Source of the DNA: Carnobacterium sp. 17-4
GTDB lineage: Bacteria > Bacillota > Bacilli > Lactobacillales > Carnobacteriaceae
NCBI RefSeq assembly: GCF_000195575.1
Contig: NC_015391.1
Location: 1,108,501 to 1,172,500 of the forward strand
DNA length: 64,000 bases
Direction of reading: 5' to 3'
Shown: positions 22,592-35,087 of the stretch, piece by piece
Layout of the letters: every line of letters starts with the position of its first letter
Numbering within the stretch: position 1 is the first letter of the stretch
Position numbers and translations under genes: made by a program
Notes under the pieces: model-generated
Database searches by the model: none
Told to the model about the DNA's origin: nothing
The model's input: the letters and a program-made list of their open reading frames with translations, nothing else

Positions 22592-23512
22592 ATGGAAGGT
22601 ATTCTCCCCTTATGGAAAGAACGTGGCATGACCAGCCATGATTGTGTATTTAAACTCAGAAAGATTTTAAAAACTAAAAAAATTGGACACACAGGTACAT
22701 TAGATCCAGATGTTGATGGCGTGTTGCCTATTTGTGTTGGAAAAGCGACAAAAGTTGTTGAGTACATGATGGAAACGGGTAAAGGTTACATAGGTGAAAT
22801 CACACTTGGCTATTCCACTACAACAGAAGACCGCAGCGGAGAAATTGTTGAGCAAGTTAGTGTCAAAACTATTCCATCACTGGAAAGTATTGATAAAGCT
22901 ATGAATAGCATGGTGGGAAAGATTACTCAGATTCCACCAATGTATTCTGCTGTAAAAGTAAATGGAAAAAAATTGTATGAATATGCTCGTGCTGGTGAAA
23001 CGGTTGAGCGACCTGTTAGAATTGCTGATATAAAATCATTTAAACGCACTTCAGATCTTTTGGTAGATGAAGAGCAAGGGACGGTTTCTTGGAAATTTGA
23101 AGTAGCTTGTGGAAAAGGGACTTATGTCCGTACGTTAGCAGTGGATCTAGGCGCAAATTTGGGTTACCCTGCGCATATGTCAGACTTAACACGTATACTA
23201 AGTGGAACTTTTAAAGCCAGTGATTGTTTAACCTTAGCGCAAGTTGCTGAAAAAATGGAACAACAAGAAATAGAAGAAGCTTTATTTCCTTTGGAATTTG
23301 GCTTGAAAGAGTTGGCTTCTTTTGAAATTGATCAAGAGCTTTGGGATAAAGTTAAAAATGGCACAGTACTCCCAATAAATACTGTGCCCGAAGAGTTATT
23401 GTCTAAGCCAATCGTCTTTATGTATCTTCAAAAAGCTGTCAGTATTTACGCAGTTCACCCGCGAAAAAAAGAGTATTTAAAACCAATTAAAGTGTTACGA
23501 AATAATTTATAA
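22592..23512 (+). CDS. truB: tRNA pseudouridine(55) synthase
   Basis: TruB (306 residues) isomerises U55 in the T-loop of tRNAs. The catalytic Asp is in GTLDPDVDGVLP near residue 38, and the PPMYSAVKVNGKKLYEYAR segment near 112 and ACGKGTYVRTL near 171 are family signatures. The C-terminal PUA-like region is present. The pairing with ribF, 15 bases downstream, is conserved in Firmicutes. Confidence 0.96.
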   Translation: MEGILPLWKERGMTSHDCVFKLRKILKTKKIGHTGTLDPDVDGVLPICVGKATKVVEYMMETGKGYIGEITLGYSTTTEDRSGEIVEQVSVKTIPSLESIDKAMNSMVGKITQIPPMYSAVKVNGKKLYEYARAGETVERPVRIADIKSFKRTSDLLVDEEQGTVSWKFEVACGKGTYVRTLAVDLGANLGYPAHMSDLTRILSGTFKASDCLTLAQVAEKMEQQEIEEALFPLEFGLKELASFEIDQELWDKVKNGTVLPINTVPEELLSKPIVFMYLQKAVSIYAVHPRKKEYLKPIKVLRNNL

Positions 23513-23527
23513 AGGAGTTTTCACACC

Positions 23528-24505
23528 ATGGAAATCATTAAATTACATCATCCATATAAGGAAGGTGAAATCCCTAAAGATAAAGTAGTATTAGCTTTAG
23601 GTTTTTTTGATGGCGTCCACAGAGGACATCAAGAAGTAATCGGCAGAGCAAAAAAAATTGCCGAAAAAAATCAGTTGAAATTAGCAGTTATGACGTTTAA
23701 TCAGCATCCTTCAATTGTTTTTAAAAAATTAAACCCGGATCATCATAAATACCTTTCCACTATTTCTCGTAAAGAAGAATTAATGGGAAAAATTGGTGTT
23801 GATTTTCTTTATGAAGTAGACTTTACGTCTGCTTTTGCAGGGTTGACTCCTCAAGAGTTTGTAGAACAGTACATTATTGGTTTACATGCTCAAACGGTTG
23901 TAGCCGGTTTTGATTATTCATTTGGAAAAAAAGAAGTGGCCTCCATGGAGCACTTACCGCTATATGCGAAAGATCGTTTTGAGATCGTAGTGGTGGAGAA
24001 ACAACTCTCAAAAGAAGACAAAATCAGTTCTACGCGTATTCGCTTAGCCCTAGAGGTCGGAGATATGGATGCTGCAAATAATCTACTAGGTTATGTTTAT
24101 GCTACTCCTGGAAGAGTCGTACATGGAGATGCAAGAGGAAGGTTATTAGGATTTCCAACAGCGAATATCGAAGTTGAGAACTTTGTTAAATTGCCGCGTA
24201 TAGGCGTATATGCTGTTGAAATTTCAGTAGGTGGTCAAGTTTATAAAGGAATGGCCTCTATCGGTCATAATGTCACATTTGAACCGAATCGTCCGCTGAC
24301 GGTTGAAGTGTACATTCTTGATTTTAATGAAGATATTTATGGTGAAAATGTAACTGTATTTTGGTACGACTATTTACGTAATGAGGAAAAATTTGATTCG
24401 ATTGATGCTTTGATTGCTCAGTTGAAACAAGATGAATTAGACACCGCACATTTTTTTGAAAACTATAAAGGATTGACTCATAAGAACTTTTTAAGTGAAC
24501 ACTAA
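23528..24505 (+). CDS. ribF: Bifunctional riboflavin kinase/FAD synthetase
   Basis: RibF (325 residues) phosphorylates riboflavin to FMN and adenylylates FMN to FAD. The N-terminal nucleotidyltransferase half has ALGFFDGVHRGHQ near residue 24 and ISSTRIR near 166. The C-terminal flavokinase half carries the GDARGRLLGFPTANI motif near 200. It is cotranscribed with truB and ends at an intrinsic terminator. Confidence 0.96.
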   Translation: MEIIKLHHPYKEGEIPKDKVVLALGFFDGVHRGHQEVIGRAKKIAEKNQLKLAVMTFNQHPSIVFKKLNPDHHKYLSTISRKEELMGKIGVDFLYEVDFTSAFAGLTPQEFVEQYIIGLHAQTVVAGFDYSFGKKEVASMEHLPLYAKDRFEIVVVEKQLSKEDKISSTRIRLALEVGDMDAANNLLGYVYATPGRVVHGDARGRLLGFPTANIEVENFVKLPRIGVYAVEISVGGQVYKGMASIGHNVTFEPNRPLTVEVYILDFNEDIYGENVTVFWYDYLRNEEKFDSIDALIAQLKQDELDTAHFFENYKGLTHKNFLSEH

Positions 24506-24513
24506 AATAATAC

Positions 24514-24548
24514 AAAAAGACGAGATATAACTATCTTGTCTTTTTTTG
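24514..24548 (+). terminator. Terminator after ribF
   Basis: AAAAAGACGAGATA pairs with TATCTTGTCTTTTT around a four-base loop with one mismatched or wobble position, then more Ts. Confidence 0.8.
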
Positions 24549-24761
24549 TGTATAAAATGAAAAAAGCATGAGTCGTTAATTGTTTTTCCTATATTCGTTT
24601 ATACATAATTAATGAATAAAACATATGTATATACAGTATTTTTTCTTAAATAAGCGAAATAATACAAAAAACAGTATAAAAAAACACTTTATGCTTGTTT
24701 TAATCTTTTTGCCATGTTAGGATACTTTCATGCAATAAAATTAATCGGATGAGGTGTTTTT
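24549..24761 (+). promoter_or_regulatory. AT-rich argG control region with two palindromes, possible ArgR sites
   Basis: An imperfect palindrome TTATaCATaattaATGaATAA at 24599-24619 and TGTATATACA at 24626-24635 lie about 140 bases before argG. Their half-sites resemble Gram-positive arginine-repressor boxes. A TTGTTT/TAGGAT pair with 17-base spacing near 24694-24722 could be the promoter. Arginine repression is inferred from the genes downstream. Confidence 0.35.
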
Positions 24762-25976
24762 ATGAATAAAGGAAAAGTTGTTTTAGCTTACTCAGGAGGA
24801 CTGGATACATCAGTCTCTATTAAATGGTTAATGGATGAAGGATATGATGTAATAGCTTGTTGTTTAGATGTTGGAGAAGGAAAGAACTTAGATTTTATTA
24901 AAGATAAAGCAATCGAAATTGGTGCGGTAGCTTCTTATACGATTGATGCTAAAGATGAATTTGCTAATGACTTTGCATTAATTGCGTTACAAGCGCACAC
25001 GTATTATGAAGGTAAGTATCCGTTAATCTCAGCGTTATCTCGTCCTTTAATTGCTAAAAAATTAGTTGAAGTAGCTATAAAAGAAGAAGCTGTAGCAGTA
25101 GCACATGGATGTACGGGAAAAGGGAATGATCAAGTTCGTTTTGAAGTTGCCATTCATTCTTTAGCACCAGATTTAAAAGTACTTGCACCAGTTCGTGACT
25201 GGACATGGTCAAGAGAAGAAGAAATCAATTATGCTATTGAGCACTCTATTCCGGTTCCAATTGACTTAGACAACCCTTTCTCTATCGATCAAAATCTATG
25301 GGGAAGAAGCAATGAGTGTGGTGTTTTAGAAAATCCCTGGATTGCTCCACCAGAAGTTGCGTATGACTTAACCGTTAGTTTAGAAAATACACCAGACATT
25401 CCTGAAATTATTGAAATTGAATTTTTAGCAGGTGTACCGATAGCGATTGACGGTTCAAAATATGAATTGTCTGAGTTAATTCAACAGTTAAACAGTATTG
25501 CTGGGAAACATGGAGTCGGACGGATTGATCATATTGAAAACAGATTGATTGGAATCAAATCTCGTGAGGTTTATGAAGCGCCTGGAGCTGTAACATTAAT
25601 GACAGCACATAAAGAGCTAGAAGATCTTACTTTTGTTAAAGATATCGCACACTTTAAACCAATGATCGAACAAAAAATAACTGAAATGATTTACAACGGA
25701 TTATGGTTCAACCCATTAACTGAAAGTTTGATTGCCTTTTTGAAATCTACTCAAAAGTACGTTAACGGAACCGTTCGGGTGAAATTGTTTAAAGGACATG
25801 CCATTGTAGAAGGCAGAAAATCACCTAACTCATTGTATGATGAGAACTTGGCGACTTATACTTCTGCAGATACATTTAACCAAGAGTCATCTGTTGGCTT
25901 TATCAAATTGTGGGGATTGCCTACAAAAGTACACGCAGAAGTAAATAAGCCAAAAGATACCATTAAAACCAAGTAA
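24762..25976 (+). CDS. argG: Argininosuccinate synthase
   Basis: ArgG (404 residues) joins citrulline and aspartate using ATP, the penultimate step of arginine synthesis. The N-type ATP pyrophosphatase loop [11 protein letters not shown] is at residues 8-18, [13 protein letters not shown] is near 116, and the WGRSNECG loop near 180 binds substrate. The start has GATGAGGTG upstream. argH follows 41 bases downstream, so the final two steps are encoded together. Confidence 0.97.
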   Translation: MNKGKVVLAYSGGLDTSVSIKWLMDEGYDVIACCLDVGEGKNLDFIKDKAIEIGAVASYTIDAKDEFANDFALIALQAHTYYEGKYPLISALSRPLIAKKLVEVAIKEEAVAVAHGCTGKGNDQVRFEVAIHSLAPDLKVLAPVRDWTWSREEEINYAIEHSIPVPIDLDNPFSIDQNLWGRSNECGVLENPWIAPPEVAYDLTVSLENTPDIPEIIEIEFLAGVPIAIDGSKYELSELIQQLNSIAGKHGVGRIDHIENRLIGIKSREVYEAPGAVTLMTAHKELEDLTFVKDIAHFKPMIEQKITEMIYNGLWFNPLTESLIAFLKSTQKYVNGTVRVKLFKGHAIVEGRKSPNSLYDENLATYTSADTFNQESSVGFIKLWGLPTKVHAEVNKPKDTIKTK

Positions 25977-26017
25977 AATCGAAGAAAGTACACTTAATAA
26001 AAGATAGGATGACAAAT

Positions 26018-27397
26018 ATGAAAAAATTATGGGGCGGTCGTTTTGAAGGAGAAAACCAAAAATGGATTGATGAGTTTGGAGCTTCAATTGAAGTAGACCA
26101 AGTTTTAGCTGAAGAAGACATTTTAGGAAGTTTGGCACATGTTAAAATGTTGGCTAAAACAGCGATTATTCTTCAAGAAGAAGCAGATGAAATCATCAAA
26201 GGGTTAGAAAATCTTTTAGTAAAAGCCCGAAAGAAAGAGTTGGTATTCTCTATTGAAAATGAAGATATTCATTTGAATATTGAAACACTTCTCCATAAAG
26301 AAATCGGTCCTGTTGCTGGAAAGTTGCACACTGCAAGAAGCCGAAATGATCAAGTGGCTACAGACATGCACCTGTATTTAAAACGTCAAGTAGGTGAAAT
26401 TTCCGTATCGCTTGAGGATCTGGAAAAAGTTATTTTACTGAAAGCAGAAAAATATGTTGAAACGATTGTTCCTGGATATACGCATTTGCAGCATGCACAG
26501 CCAATTTCTTTTGCTCATCATTTATTGGCGTATTACAATATGTTTAAACGTGATTTAGAACGGTATCAAGACAGTTTGAAACGAATCGATTGCTCTCCAC
26601 TAGGGGCAGCTGCATTGGCAGGAACAACATTTCCAATCGATCGTTTGTATACCGCTGAACAGTTAGGTTTTAGCTCCATCTATTCTAATAGTATGGATGC
26701 CGTTAGCGATCGAGATTTCATCTTAGAGTTTCTATCCACCAGCAGTATACTGATGATGCATCTTTCACGTTTTTGCGAAGAAATGATTCTTTGGACCAGT
26801 CATGAATATCAATTCGCCAGTTTAACCGATACTTTTTCGACGGGTAGTTCCATTATGCCGCAAAAGAAAAATCCAGATATGGCAGAATTGATTCGTGGAA
26901 AAACAGGCAGAGTGTACGGCAATTTATTTTCGTTGTTAACGACAATGAAAAGTTTGCCACTTGCCTATAACAAGGATCTACAAGAAGACAAAGAAGGCAT
27001 GTTTGATACGGTAAAAACTGTTAAAGATTGTTTGGAAATATTTGCTGGTATGTTGGAAGATATGATCGTGCATGAAGAAAATATGAGTGAAGCGACAACG
27101 AAAGATTTTTCAAATGCAACTGAATTAGCGGATTATCTGGCTTCAAAAGGTATCCCATTTAGAGAAGCGCATGAAATTGTTGGGAAACTTGTGTTGAAGT
27201 GCTTAAAAAATGGCCATTTTTTACAAGATATTCCTCTAACCGAATTTCAACAGGTCGCTCCTAATATCGAGGAAGACGTTTATACGTTATTGGAATCTCG
27301 TGTAGCTGTTGAACGTAGAAATTCATTAGGTGGTACTGGATTCGAACAAATTAGAAATGAAATTGAAAAAGCCAAACTAGAATTTAATCTAATATAA
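26018..27397 (+). CDS. argH: Argininosuccinate lyase
   Basis: ArgH cleaves argininosuccinate to arginine and fumarate. The fumarase/aspartase superfamily signature [12 protein letters not shown] is near residue 282, the [12 protein letters not shown] segment near 107 and HLQHAQP near 157. I choose the ATG at 26018 because MKKLWGGRF is the usual ArgH N-terminus; an in-frame ATG at 26009 adds MTN. It ends the arg pair before a terminator. Confidence 0.96.
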   Translation: MKKLWGGRFEGENQKWIDEFGASIEVDQVLAEEDILGSLAHVKMLAKTAIILQEEADEIIKGLENLLVKARKKELVFSIENEDIHLNIETLLHKEIGPVAGKLHTARSRNDQVATDMHLYLKRQVGEISVSLEDLEKVILLKAEKYVETIVPGYTHLQHAQPISFAHHLLAYYNMFKRDLERYQDSLKRIDCSPLGAAALAGTTFPIDRLYTAEQLGFSSIYSNSMDAVSDRDFILEFLSTSSILMMHLSRFCEEMILWTSHEYQFASLTDTFSTGSSIMPQKKNPDMAELIRGKTGRVYGNLFSLLTTMKSLPLAYNKDLQEDKEGMFDTVKTVKDCLEIFAGMLEDMIVHEENMSEATTKDFSNATELADYLASKGIPFREAHEIVGKLVLKCLKNGHFLQDIPLTEFQQVAPNIEEDVYTLLESRVAVERRNSLGGTGFEQIRNEIEKAKLEFNLI

Positions 27398-27405
27398 GAA
27401 GAATT

Positions 27406-27454
27406 AAAAGACAGTGTTGAAGATGGAACTTTCCATTTTTGACATTGTCTTTTT
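27406..27454 (+). terminator. Terminator after argH
   Basis: AAAAGACAGTG pairs with CATTGTCTTTT via a G-T wobble across a ~26-base loop, followed by Ts. Confidence 0.7.
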
Positions 27455-27533
27455 AGTAAAAGTAGGATAAATCAAGCGTTAGACCGGCTTTTTAGATAAA
27501 CGTCAAAATTAGTCAAAAAATAAGCAAAAATTA

Positions 27534-27562
27534 TTGACAGATACAGTTATATTTGGTAAATT
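27534..27562 (+). promoter_or_regulatory. Promoter of the hrcA-grpE-dnaK operon
   Basis: A consensus TTGACA (27534-27539) is 17 bases from TAAATT (27557-27562), immediately upstream of the CIRCE operator. Confidence 0.75.
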
Positions 27563-27572
27563 AATAAATGTA

Positions 27573-27599
27573 TTAGCACTCAATAGTTTCAAGTGCTAA
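27573..27599 (+). promoter_or_regulatory. CIRCE operator for HrcA
   Basis: TTAGCACTC, nine bases, then AAGTGCTAA. This matches the CIRCE inverted repeat with a single change in the right arm (A for the consensus G). It overlaps the transcription start region of the heat-shock operon, so HrcA represses its own operon. Confidence 0.95.
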
Positions 27600-27616
27600 A
27601 AAAGAGGTGATGCAAT

Positions 27617-28663
27617 ATGTTAACTGAAAGGCAGATTTTAATTTTAAAATCTATCATTCGCTTATACACTTCATATGAGACACCCATAGGTTCCAAAACT
27701 TTAATGAATGAAGCTGAAATCAATTTTAGTTCAGCAACCATTCGTAATGAAATGGGGCGTCTCGAAGAATTAGGCTTCATTGAAAAAACGCATTCGTCAT
27801 CCGGTCGTGTCCCATCATTAAAAGGGTACCGTTTTTACGTGGACCATCTGGTACATCCAGCAAAAATTCAAAAAAAAGATCTTGCGGTCATAAAGAGTGC
27901 TTTAGGAAATCAGTTCAGGCAATTGGATGAAATTGTTTTTCAATCGGCTGAATTGCTTTCTCGGTTGACCAGTTACACGGCGATTACGTTAGGTTCTGAA
28001 ATCAAAGAAAGTATTCTAACCGGTTTTCGATTGGTGCCATTAAATGATTATCAAGTGATGGCTATCTTAGTAACCGATAAGGGCCATGTAGAAAATCAAA
28101 TAGTAACGATTCCGAGGTCAATGGATGTTAACGAGCTAGAAAAAATTGTTCGTATTTTTAATGAACAATTAGTTGGTCTTCCGCTAATGGAAGTATTTAA
28201 AAGACTGAAGACAGAAATTCCGATATTGTTGAATAAGTATGTTCGAACAAATGAAGGAATACTAAATATCTTCGAAGATGTCTTTTTGAAAGCTGGACAA
28301 GATAGACAAGATAGGATGCACGTAGGTGGAAGAATGAATATACTCGATTTCTCGAATGAATTAAATGTCGAAAAATTCAAGTCTATTTATTCCTTAATGG
28401 ATGGTACTCATGACTTATCTTCTTTATTGGTTCCAAGTACTACCGGAATCAATGTGAAAATTGGTACGGAGTTAAACAATGAGCTTTTTAATGAGTTCAG
28501 TTTAATTACAGCAAGTTATGACATTGAAGGATATAGTTCAGGTGTTATTGCATTATTAGGTCCAACAAATATGCCGTATTCTAAAATGATCGGTTTGGTG
28601 GATGTATTTCGAAATGAGCTTTCAAAAAAAATAATCGACTACTATCAAGTTGTAGACGATTAA
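27617..28663 (+). CDS. hrcA: Heat-inducible transcription repressor HrcA
   Basis: HrcA (348 residues) represses chaperone operons by binding CIRCE, and its activity depends on GroEL. The N-terminal winged helix runs over residues 1-75 and contains SSATIRNEMGRLEELGFIEK and the SSGRVPS wing. A GAF-like domain follows. It is the first gene after CIRCE, the standard arrangement. Confidence 0.96.
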   Translation: MLTERQILILKSIIRLYTSYETPIGSKTLMNEAEINFSSATIRNEMGRLEELGFIEKTHSSSGRVPSLKGYRFYVDHLVHPAKIQKKDLAVIKSALGNQFRQLDEIVFQSAELLSRLTSYTAITLGSEIKESILTGFRLVPLNDYQVMAILVTDKGHVENQIVTIPRSMDVNELEKIVRIFNEQLVGLPLMEVFKRLKTEIPILLNKYVRTNEGILNIFEDVFLKAGQDRQDRMHVGGRMNILDFSNELNVEKFKSIYSLMDGTHDLSSLLVPSTTGINVKIGTELNNELFNEFSLITASYDIEGYSSGVIALLGPTNMPYSKMIGLVDVFRNELSKKIIDYYQVVDD

Positions 28664-28681
28664 TAAAAAGGAGCTGTTGTT

Positions 28682-29239
28682 GTGTCTAGAAATAAAGATA
28701 AAAAGCAAGAACAAGAAATGGTTGAAGAAACACCAACAGAATTGGTAGAAGAAACAACTGAATCTGTAGAAGTGGAACAACCAGAAGTTGATGAACTTGC
28801 TAAAGTAAAAGCTGAATTAGAAGAAATGGAAAATAAATATTTGCGTGTGCAAGCTGAAATGGCAAATATCCAAAAACGCAATGCAAAAGAACGTGAAGAT
28901 GCTGCTAAATTCCGTGCTCAATCTTTAGCAACAGAATTGCTTCCCGTTATTGATAACTTAGAACGAGCTCTAGCTATTGAAGTAACAGATGAGCAAGGGA
29001 AAAGTTTGAAAAAAGGAATTGAAATGGTTATGGAAACATTCAATGCTGCATTGAAAAGTGAAGGCATTGAAGTTATTGATCCTTTAAATGAACCTTTTGA
29101 TCCAAACTTCCATCAGGCGATTCAAACCGTTCCTGTTGAAGAAGGTCAAGCAAGCGAAACAGTTGTACAAGTTTTCCAAAAAGGTTATGATTTAAACGGA
29201 CGCGTATTACGTCCCGCAATGGTAATTGTTGCTCAATAA
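28682..29239 (+). CDS. grpE: Nucleotide exchange factor GrpE
   Basis: GrpE (185 residues) releases ADP from DnaK. The acidic disordered N-terminus (about residues 10-45) is followed by a long coiled coil and the C-terminal beta domain with the signature including FQKGYDLNGRVLRPAMVIV. The start is GTG at 28682 with AAGGAG upstream. It lies between hrcA and dnaK. Confidence 0.96.
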   Translation: MSRNKDKKQEQEMVEETPTELVEETTESVEVEQPEVDELAKVKAELEEMENKYLRVQAEMANIQKRNAKEREDAAKFRAQSLATELLPVIDNLERALAIEVTDEQGKSLKKGIEMVMETFNAALKSEGIEVIDPLNEPFDPNFHQAIQTVPVEEGQASETVVQVFQKGYDLNGRVLRPAMVIVAQ

Positions 29240-29268
29240 AATTTAGATAACTGTAAAAAAAATAATAA

Positions 29269-31125
<1,857 letters not shown>

Positions 31126-31150
31126 CCTTCATAATTTAAGGATGGAATGG

Positions 31151-31184
31151 AAAAGCCAAGGCAAATTGCTTTTGGCTTTTTCTT
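31151..31184 (+). terminator. Terminator between dnaK and dnaJ
   Basis: AAAAGCCAAGGCAA pairs with TTGCTTTTGGCTTTT with few mismatches, followed by T-rich sequence. It may set the DnaK to DnaJ ratio. Confidence 0.75.
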
Positions 31185-31258
31185 CTAGATATGCTATGCT
31201 CATGAAGGTGAATTTGAGGATACATTAAAAAATTGTCAAGTGACGATGGAGGGAAATT

Positions 31259-32416
31259 ATGGCTAAAAGAGATTTATATGAAGTATTAGGAGTATCAAAA
31301 GGTGCTTCTGATGATGAAATAAAAAAGGCATACAGAAAATTATCAAAAAAGTTCCATCCGGATATTAATAAAGAAGCTGGATCTGAAGAAAAATTTAAAG
31401 AAGTTGCGGAAGCTTATGAAGTATTAAGTAACCCTGACAAACGCGCGGCATATGACCAATATGGACATGCAAGCACGGATCCAAACTTTGGAGCAGGTGG
31501 CGGCGGTTACGGCGGCGGAGGCTTTGGTGGATTCGGCGGCGGTGGTGGATTCGAAGATATTTTTGAATCGTTCTTTGGTGGCGGCGGTCGTTCGCAAAAT
31601 CCAAACGCTCCTCGTCAAGGAGATGATTTACAATACACAATCAACCTTGAATTTGAAGAAGCTATTTTCGGTAAAGAAACCACCATCAGTTATAACCGTG
31701 AAGAAGAATGTAAAACGTGTCATGGTGACGGAGCTAAACCAGGCACACACCCTGTAACTTGTTCTAAATGTCATGGTACAGGTTCATTAAATGTTGAACG
31801 AAATACACCACTTGGCCGAGTAATGACACGTCAAACATGTGATGTTTGTCATGGTACTGGTCAAGAAATTAAAGAAGCTTGTCCAACTTGTCATGGTTCT
31901 GGACATACGAAAGACAAACATACTGTTAAAGTTACTGTTCCTGCAGGTGTTGAAGATGGAAATCAAATGCGCTTAAATGGACAAGGGGAAGCCGGTAAAA
32001 ATGGCGGACCTTATGGTGATCTTTATGTTGTTTTCCGTGTTAAAGCTAGCAACCAATTTGATCGAGATGGATCAGAAATTTATTACGAATTGCCAATTAA
32101 TATCGTCCAAGCATCTTTAGGGGATGAAGTGGAAGTTCCAACCGTTCATGGTAAGGTTAAATTAAAAATACCTGCTGGAACACAAACTGGAACGAATTTC
32201 CGCTTGAGAGGCAAAGGAGCACCAAAATTGCGTGGTACTGGTACAGGAGACCAACACGTGAAAGTTAAATTAATGACTCCGAAAAACTTAACAAAAGAAC
32301 AAACAGACTTGTTGAGACAGTTCGCTAAATCTAGCGGTATGGAAGTCGAAGAACAAGATGGTTCGATTTTTGATAAAGTAAAAGATGCATTTAAAGCAGA
32401 TAAGAAAAAGAAATGA
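31259..32416 (+). CDS. dnaJ: Chaperone protein DnaJ (Hsp40)
   Basis: DnaJ (385 residues) delivers unfolded substrates to DnaK and stimulates its ATPase. The J domain carries HPD near residue 33. A Gly/Phe-rich linker (about 78-115, nearly all Gly) follows, then four zinc-finger CxxCxGxG repeats near residues 155-225 and the C-terminal peptide-binding domains. The start has GGAGGG upstream. Confidence 0.97.
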   Translation: MAKRDLYEVLGVSKGASDDEIKKAYRKLSKKFHPDINKEAGSEEKFKEVAEAYEVLSNPDKRAAYDQYGHASTDPNFGAGGGGYGGGGFGGFGGGGGFEDIFESFFGGGGRSQNPNAPRQGDDLQYTINLEFEEAIFGKETTISYNREEECKTCHGDGAKPGTHPVTCSKCHGTGSLNVERNTPLGRVMTRQTCDVCHGTGQEIKEACPTCHGSGHTKDKHTVKVTVPAGVEDGNQMRLNGQGEAGKNGGPYGDLYVVFRVKASNQFDRDGSEIYYELPINIVQASLGDEVEVPTVHGKVKLKIPAGTQTGTNFRLRGKGAPKLRGTGTGDQHVKVKLMTPKNLTKEQTDLLRQFAKSSGMEVEEQDGSIFDKVKDAFKADKKKK

Positions 32417-32456
32417 ACCGATTTTTTTAAATAAGTATGAGTTTTATTTAAAACAC

Positions 32457-32492
32457 AAAGAAAAGCCTGAGCTAATGCTTAGGTTTTTCTTT
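32457..32492 (+). terminator. Terminator after dnaJ
   Basis: AAAGAAAAGCCTGAGC pairs with GCTTAGGTTTTTCTTT around TAAT, with wobble positions. Confidence 0.75.
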
Positions 32493-32521
32493 CGTCTTAA
32501 GATCTAGTTTGAGCCAACTCA

Positions 32522-32550
32522 TTGTAATTCAAGCTTTTCACTGGTATAAT
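32522..32550 (+). promoter_or_regulatory. Promoter of lepA
   Basis: TTGTAA and a consensus TATAAT with a TGG extension are separated by 17 bases, about 50 bases before the lepA start. Confidence 0.7.
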
Positions 32551-32598
32551 TTACAGTGACACTTTTTCGGAATAAATAAAGAAGGTAGGCACGACTAG

Positions 32599-34422
32599 AT
32601 GAATAAACAGGAATTAAATGAAAGACAAAAACGCATTCGGAATTTTTCCATTATTGCCCATATTGACCATGGAAAATCGACTTTAGCAGATCGTATCCTA
32701 CAAATGACGCACACAGTTGCTGACCGTGATATGCAAGCACAATTATTGGACTCGATGGATCTTGAACGTGAACGAGGCATCACGATCAAATTAAACGCGA
32801 TTGAATTGAACTATACTGCAAAAGATGGAGAAACATATACGTTACACTTAATCGATACACCAGGACACGTCGATTTCACGTACGAAGTTTCAAGAAGTTT
32901 AGCAGCGTGTGAAGGGGCGATTCTAGTTGTTGATGCAGCACAAGGAATCGAAGCTCAAACACTGGCTAACGTTTATCTTGCTTTAGACAATGACCTTGAG
33001 ATTATACCTGTTATCAATAAAATTGATTTGCCAGCTGCAGATCCAGAACGTGTTCGTGCTGAGATTGAAGATGTAATTGGAATCGATGCAAGCGATGCAG
33101 TTTTAGCGAGTGCTAAAGCAGGTATTGGGATCGAAGATATCTTAGAACAAATCGTTGAAAGAGTTCCTGCTCCAGTTGGCGATACAGACAATCCTTTGAA
33201 AGCTTTGATATTTGATTCTGCTTACGATGCTTATCGTGGAGTTGTCTTAAACATCCGCGTGATGGAAGGTATGATCAAACCTGGCGATACTATGAAAATG
33301 ATGAGTAATGGAAAAACATTTGAAGTAGCTGAAGTTGGGATCTTTTCACCTAAACCGATCAAACGCGAATTCCTAATGGTTGGAGATGTTGGATATGTTA
33401 CTGCAAATATCAAAACAGTCCAAGATACTCGAGTTGGGGATACTATTACATTAGCTGACAATCCGGCTACAGAATCATTAGAAGGATACCGTAAAATGAC
33501 GCCAATGGTTTATTGTGGAATGTACCCAATTGATTCTTCTCGTTATGGCGATTTAAGAGACGCTCTAGACAAATTACAATTAAATGATGCAGCACTTCAA
33601 TTCGAAGCTGAAACTTCACAAGCGCTTGGATTTGGGTACCGTTGTGGGTTCTTAGGACTCTTACACATGGACGTTATCCAAGAACGCCTTGAACGTGAAT
33701 TTAACTTAGATTTGATTACAACAGCTCCGTCTGTTATCTATCATGCAAACTTGACAGATGGTACTCAAAAAGTCGTAGCAAATCCAGCTGAAATGCCTGA
33801 ACCAGGTGTAATTGAATCGATCGAAGAACCTTATGTAAAAGCAACAATCATGGTTCCAAATGATTACGTTGGTGCAGTTATGGAAATCGCACAACGCAAA
33901 CGTGGCGACTTCTTAACGATGGATTACATGGATGATAACCGAGTAAACGTGGTTTATGAAATTCCATTATCTGAAATCGTATATGATTTCTTCGATAAAT
34001 TAAAATCAAGTACTAAAGGCTATGCTTCTTTAGACTACGAAATGATTGGCTATAAGAAGAGTGCTCTATCTAAGATGGATATTCTATTAAACGGCGAAAA
34101 AGTAGATGCTTTAGGATTTATCGTCCATAAAGACTTTGCTTTCAACCGTGGAAAAGCGATCGTTGATCAATTGAAGACGATTATTCCAAGACACCAATTC
34201 GAAATTCCTGTTCAAGCAGCAATCGGACAAAAAATTGTTGCGCGTTCAAACATCAAAGCTTTACGTAAAGACGTTACAGCTAAACTTTATGGTGGTGACG
34301 TAACCCGTCGTCAAAAACTATTGAAGAAACAAAAAGCTGGTAAAAAACGTATGAAACAAGTCGGATCAGTTGAAGTACCTCAAGAGGCGTTCATGTCCGT
34401 TCTTAAGATGGATGACGAGTAA
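32599..34422 (+). CDS. lepA: Elongation factor 4 (LepA)
   Basis: LepA (607 residues) is a translational GTPase related to EF-G that affects ribosome assembly and initiation and can back-translocate ribosomes. G1 is AHIDHGKST near residue 20, DTPGH near 85, and [13 protein letters not shown] near 135. The C-terminal LepA-specific domain is present, ending in [16 protein letters not shown]. It is the last backbone gene before the island. Confidence 0.97.
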   Translation: MNKQELNERQKRIRNFSIIAHIDHGKSTLADRILQMTHTVADRDMQAQLLDSMDLERERGITIKLNAIELNYTAKDGETYTLHLIDTPGHVDFTYEVSRSLAACEGAILVVDAAQGIEAQTLANVYLALDNDLEIIPVINKIDLPAADPERVRAEIEDVIGIDASDAVLASAKAGIGIEDILEQIVERVPAPVGDTDNPLKALIFDSAYDAYRGVVLNIRVMEGMIKPGDTMKMMSNGKTFEVAEVGIFSPKPIKREFLMVGDVGYVTANIKTVQDTRVGDTITLADNPATESLEGYRKMTPMVYCGMYPIDSSRYGDLRDALDKLQLNDAALQFEAETSQALGFGYRCGFLGLLHMDVIQERLEREFNLDLITTAPSVIYHANLTDGTQKVVANPAEMPEPGVIESIEEPYVKATIMVPNDYVGAVMEIAQRKRGDFLTMDYMDDNRVNVVYEIPLSEIVYDFFDKLKSSTKGYASLDYEMIGYKKSALSKMDILLNGEKVDALGFIVHKDFAFNRGKAIVDQLKTIIPRHQFEIPVQAAIGQKIVARSNIKALRKDVTAKLYGGDVTRRQKLLKKQKAGKKRMKQVGSVEVPQEAFMSVLKMDDE

Positions 34423-34471
34423 AAGGTTGATATAACAATGTTTTATCTGGATTCGTACAACTAAATAAAAG

Positions 34472-34521
34472 AAATTGCCAACATTGACTTGATTTTTAGG
34501 TCGAATGTTGGCAATTTTTGT
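34472..34521 (+). terminator. Terminator after lepA
   Basis: AAATTGCCAACATT pairs with AATGTTGGCAATTT, then TTTG. It marks the end of the conserved backbone block. Confidence 0.85.
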
Positions 34522-34537
34522 TTTATAAGTAAGCAAA

Positions 34538-34768
34538 TTATAAATCATTATTTAAATAATTTTCAAATATATCACTGTTTCTTTTTTTTGTTTTCTCAGC
34601 TACGTGAGCATATATATCCATAGTAGTAGAAATAAGAGAGTGCCCAAGTCTTTCTTGAACATCTTTCATTTTAGCTCCGTTCTCTAACAACATAGTAGCG
34701 TGAGTGTGTCGAAACGAATGAAATGAAAAATCGAATTGCAGTTTATCTCTAATTTTTCGCATTTCCAT
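34538..34768 (-). pseudogene. Tyrosine recombinase (phage/ICE integrase), C-terminal fragment
   Basis: Only the last ~76 residues of an integrase remain. They hold the HxxRH box (FHSFRHTHATMLL), the GHSLISTTMDIY strand with the conserved His, and the nucleophile Tyr in IYAHV. A stop codon lies about ten codons upstream in the frame, and the core-binding and first catalytic-Arg parts are absent. It sits directly behind lepA on the opposite strand, the usual place of an integrase at the edge of an integrated element. This is a decayed integrase and is presumably inactive. Confidence 0.8.
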
Positions 34769-34906
34769 TTGATACTTTTCGGAGACACTAAAATTTCGTT
34801 AGTTAGTAAATATAAAATTAAATTCTTATAAGTTACCGTATTGAAACCCCACAAAATACGAAATTATAGGAATAAAAGCAGAAGAAATACGGAAGTGGTG
34901 AGAAGA

Positions 34907-35062
34907 GTGGAAAAAGAAGAATATTTAAAGAAATTTAAAATACAAAATAATGTTTCAGAGTTTGGTTTTTCAAAAGAGGTTGAACTAGCTGGTGAAGCTA
35001 TCGTTGGAAAATTAAAAAATCGAGATCTAACGTATGAAGAAGCATACGCCAGTCTCGAATGA
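34907..35062 (+). CDS. Small hypothetical protein, 51 residues
   Basis: A frame with start GTG at 34907 has GGAAGTGGTGAG just upstream and encodes a charged, soluble 51-residue protein (MEKEEYLKKFK...YEEAYASLE). An in-frame TTG at 34841 would extend it but has no good binding site. I recognise no family. The size and the charged helical character are common for genes next to integrases. Confidence 0.45.
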   Translation: MEKEEYLKKFKIQNNVSEFGFSKEVELAGEAIVGKLKNRDLTYEEAYASLE

Positions 35063-35087
35063 ACCTATAACAAATTAAAATATGAAT

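Noticed and set aside
31395-31757. Alternative-frame ORFs in the Gly-rich part of dnaJ
   Set aside because: They arise from the repetitive GGC/GGT tract of the Gly/Phe linker and are not independent genes.
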